Shown here piece after piece: positions 6,170-7,422 of a stretch of DNA of 7,422 nucleotides. The DNA is from DAOTTW01 sp034437615 (lineage in GTDB: Bacteria; Chloroflexota; Anaerolineae; Aggregatilineales; Phototrophicaceae): NCBI GenBank assembly GCA_034437615.1, contig DAOTTW010000160.1, forward strand, positions 1 to 7,422, read 5' to 3'. Every line of letters starts with the position of its first letter. The stretch's first letter is position 1. Both the position numbers and the translations under genes were made by a program. The notes under the pieces are model-generated. The model was not told where the DNA came from. It saw only the letters and a program-made list of their open reading frames with translations, and did no database searches.

Positions 6170-6568
6170 TCAGTTTACAGGTATAAGCGTAAAAACTATG
6201 ATATTGCGTGAATTACCGTTGGTGTCATTTTTGGTTCTGAACTCGTGTGAGTCATAGCGCATTTCGCTTAAGAAACGCACTTTGCCTTGCTCAACATGTT
6301 CAAACAAATATAAATGCTTTTTGTTTTCTTCATGATCGCGTATGGCAAGGTTGCCACGAATGAATTGCATGTCACCCTGTTGACCTTCACCTGTGTAAAT
6401 AAAGTGATCTCCACGCCACCCATCTATGTAACCGTGTTCCTGGCCCTTTGAACTGGTAAACAACATAATAAAGTCATGTTTGCTTGGTGTGCTGATTCCG
6501 CCTTGTTGTTGTCCTCCATACTGATTGTGTAACTCGCGCCGTATGTAATCTTTGCCCTTTTCAAACAT
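6170..6568 (-). CDS. Stand-alone SRA-like domain protein (ScoMcrA-type, no nuclease)
   Basis: The 132-residue product matches, by recall, the N-terminal domain found in front of HNH nucleases of the ScoMcrA/McrA-like group. Its motifs appear in order: RRELH (10-14), YGGQQQGGISTP (17-28), IMLFT (34-38), GYIDGW (46-51), YTGEGQQGDMQF (58-69), IRGNLAIRDH (70-79) and LYLFE (86-90). SRA domains read modified cytosine, often by base flipping, and in the fused proteins they direct the nuclease to modified DNA. Here the gene stops right after the domain (IVFTLIPVN), and no HNH motif is found in the 70 bases beyond it in the two non-stop frames read. It may be an intact solo reader or a remnant. The segment is AT-rich (21 G/C in 60 bases at 6181-6240, against 33 in 60 at 7021-7080), suggesting a separate origin. 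It starts 29 bases after the FemX-like gene and may be co-transcribed with it. Confidence 0.78.
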   Translation of the reverse strand: MFEKGKDYIRRELHNQYGGQQQGGISTPSKHDFIMLFTSSKGQEHGYIDGWRGDHFIYTGEGQQGDMQFIRGNLAIRDHEENKKHLYLFEHVEQGKVRFLSEMRYDSHEFRTKNDTNGNSRNIIVFTLIPVN

Positions 6569-6597
6569 CTTCTTCGTGACCTTTGTGTCTTCGTGGT
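6569..6597 (-). repeat. CACGAAG-type short repeat element in the FemX/SRA spacer
   Basis: On the - strand, the whole 29-base gap between the two genes reads as three imperfect units: CACGAAGA (6595-6588), CACAAAGGT (6587-6579) and CACGAAGAAG (6578-6569). I recall similar CACGAAGACAC-type strings in intergenic DNA of unrelated environmental bacteria, but could not check this. The middle unit contains AAAGG (6580-6584) 11 bases before the SRA ATG, so the element may also supply its ribosome binding site. Confidence 0.55.
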
Positions 6598-7422
6598 TTA
6601 GCTTCTTGCTTTCAATGCCAGCTTATAAGCATTGTACACCAACGGGTTATACACGGCATCCCACGCGCCAGCCGAGCGCAGCACCTGACCACCGAAGCCG
6701 CGTTTCATGCCGTATGGCCCCCACAGGCCATCGCTACGGTGCTGGAATTCGGCTTCGAGCGTCTGCGGGTCCTCATCCGGCACACCCCACATATCATAGC
6801 GCGTGCAGCCGCGTGCCTTCGCCCACTGTATCGCCTGCCATTGCACGCCATAACCTGCTGCGAGCTTGCGCTGTGCGTTCGATGATGCGCCGTACAGGTA
6901 TTGCGCCGTATCGCCAGCCGCAAAGACCATGATTCCGGCCAATGGCTGCCCCTCGTATTCAGCTATTATCAGCGCGGCGTGCTCCGGTACGAATAGATCA
7001 TAGGCCATGCCATAATAGGCTGGCTCATGCACGCCGAAGGCTTTGCGGTTGCCTGTGATGTGCAGCAGATCGGTGAATTTTTGCACATCGTCGCGTGTCG
7101 CGTGATAATACCCGACAGCGCTTTTCAGGCTCTTGCGGATTTTGCGGCGTGTGCTCTGGTTCATGCGGCTCAGGATGGCATCGTCGTCGTCTGATATATC
7201 CAGCATGATGGTGCGCGGTGGCTGGATTGTCTGTGGGCTGGCATGGAAGCCCCACGCGCTGAAATCAGGTGTAGACTCGTGCAGATAAAAACCAGGGTCC
7301 CATTTGTAGAAACCTGGCTCCCATCTGTAGAAACCTGGCTCCCATCTGTAGAAACCTGGTTCCCATTTGAGGAAGGCAGCAGCGTGTTGACGGGCGCAGT
7401 CTTTCACGGCTTGCCACAGGTG
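6598..7422 (-). CDS. FemAB/FemX-type peptidoglycan aminoacyltransferase (5' end outside the window)
   Basis: The frame is open from the right edge (7422) to a TAA at 6598-6600 and gives 274 residues of the C-terminal part. FemX/MurM-like enzymes transfer amino acids from tRNA to the peptide of lipid II at the inner face of the membrane, building cross-bridges. They have two GNAT-like domains, and full proteins are usually about 330-420 residues. Visible family features are AAAFLKWEP (14-22), SPQTIQPPRTIMLDIS (62-77), a basic helix MNQSTRRKIRKSLK (87-100), YLYGASSNAQRKLAAGYGVQW (175-195, acceptor GNAT core), GCTRYDMWGVP (205-215) and LWGPYGMKRGFGG (233-245). A GTG at 7405-7407 is not the true start, since family-like sequence (LWQAV) continues before it. 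The odd feature is a run of four heptads (residues 20-47) just before SPQTIQPPRTI. The sequence does not say which amino acid is added. A non-bridge GNAT role is possible. Confidence 0.83.
   Translation of the reverse strand, partial: HLWQAVKDCARQHAAAFLKWEPGFYRWEPGFYRWEPGFYKWDPGFYLHESTPDFSAWGFHASPQTIQPPRTIMLDISDDDDAILSRMNQSTRRKIRKSLKSAVGYYHATRDDVQKFTDLLHITGNRKAFGVHEPAYYGMAYDLFVPEHAALIIAEYEGQPLAGIMVFAAGDTAQYLYGASSNAQRKLAAGYGVQWQAIQWAKARGCTRYDMWGVPDEDPQTLEAEFQHRSDGLWGPYGMKRGFGGQVLRSAGAWDAVYNPLVYNAYKLALKARS
7282..7365 (-). repeat. Four 21-base in-frame tandem repeats inside the FemX-like gene
   Basis: Units are 7345-7365 (WEPGFYR), 7324-7344 (WEPGFYR), 7303-7323 (WEPGFYK) and 7282-7302 (WDPGFYL). 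The first and second differ at one base, as do the second and third. The fourth differs from the third at seven bases. The near identity of three units suggests recent expansion by slippage or unequal recombination. The unit keeps the reading frame, and the diverged copy probably is, or lies next to, the ancestral sequence. Confidence 0.92.

Noticed and set aside
6100..6172. HNH nuclease remnant after the SRA-like domain
   Set aside because: The non-stop frames of the - strand over these bases show no His-Asn-His or Cys-pair pattern and no similarity I can recognise.
6552..6932. 126-residue open frame on the + strand opposite the FemX-like gene
   Set aside because: It lies antisense to well-conserved FemX motifs and has a composition typical of shadow frames.
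7282..7365. CRISPR array
   Set aside because: The 21-base units are directly adjacent, without spacers, and lie in frame within a conserved gene.
7405..7407. GTG at 7405-7407 as the start of the FemX-like gene
   Set aside because: The frame remains open to the window edge, and the preceding residues (HLWQA) continue family-like sequence, so the gene is cut by the window edge.

Overview
The window looks like a chromosomal segment of a member of the phylum Chloroflexota, probably of the Anaerolineae or a related lineage. This is an inference from protein style: an exported SH3b protein with Pro/Gln/Thr linkers, a lipoprotein with a TPTFTPTATP-type linker before a TolB-like propeller, and single-domain response regulators next to a multi-pass histidine kinase. 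No rRNA or other phylogenetic marker is present. Coding density is high. Most genes are moderately GC-rich, and one AT-richer segment lies at about 6170-6600.

The layout is as follows. Positions 3-77 hold the last codons of an unidentified + strand gene. Positions 173-1822 encode an exported protein with two SH3b-like domains, followed by two strong inverted repeats. Positions 2032-3974 form a two-gene signalling operon: a membrane histidine kinase whose stop codon overlaps the start of a stand-alone receiver protein. Positions 4104-4541 encode a second stand-alone receiver with its own upstream region. Positions 4673-6010 encode a probable lipoprotein with a beta-propeller. A 159-base convergent intergenic region (6011-6169) contains several overlapping stem-loops. 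On the - strand, 6598-7422 is a FemAB/FemX-type peptidoglycan aminoacyltransferase that runs off the right edge. It is followed 29 bases later by a 132-residue stand-alone SRA-like domain of the type usually fused to an HNH nuclease (6170-6568).

The + strand genes suggest an envelope and signalling neighbourhood: two exported proteins flank a kinase and two receivers without output domains. The kinase and first receiver together resemble a hybrid kinase divided into two cistrons. Whether the exported proteins feed into this relay cannot be told from sequence alone.

The most unusual points are three. The FemX-like gene carries an in-frame 21-bp tandem repeat giving four WEPGFY(R/K/L) heptads next to a conserved motif. 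The SRA-like gene has no nuclease, is AT-rich, and lies between two repeat-rich spacers. The stem-loops at 6026-6089 share arms, so they cannot all form at once. I found no clear evidence of a complete new defence system.
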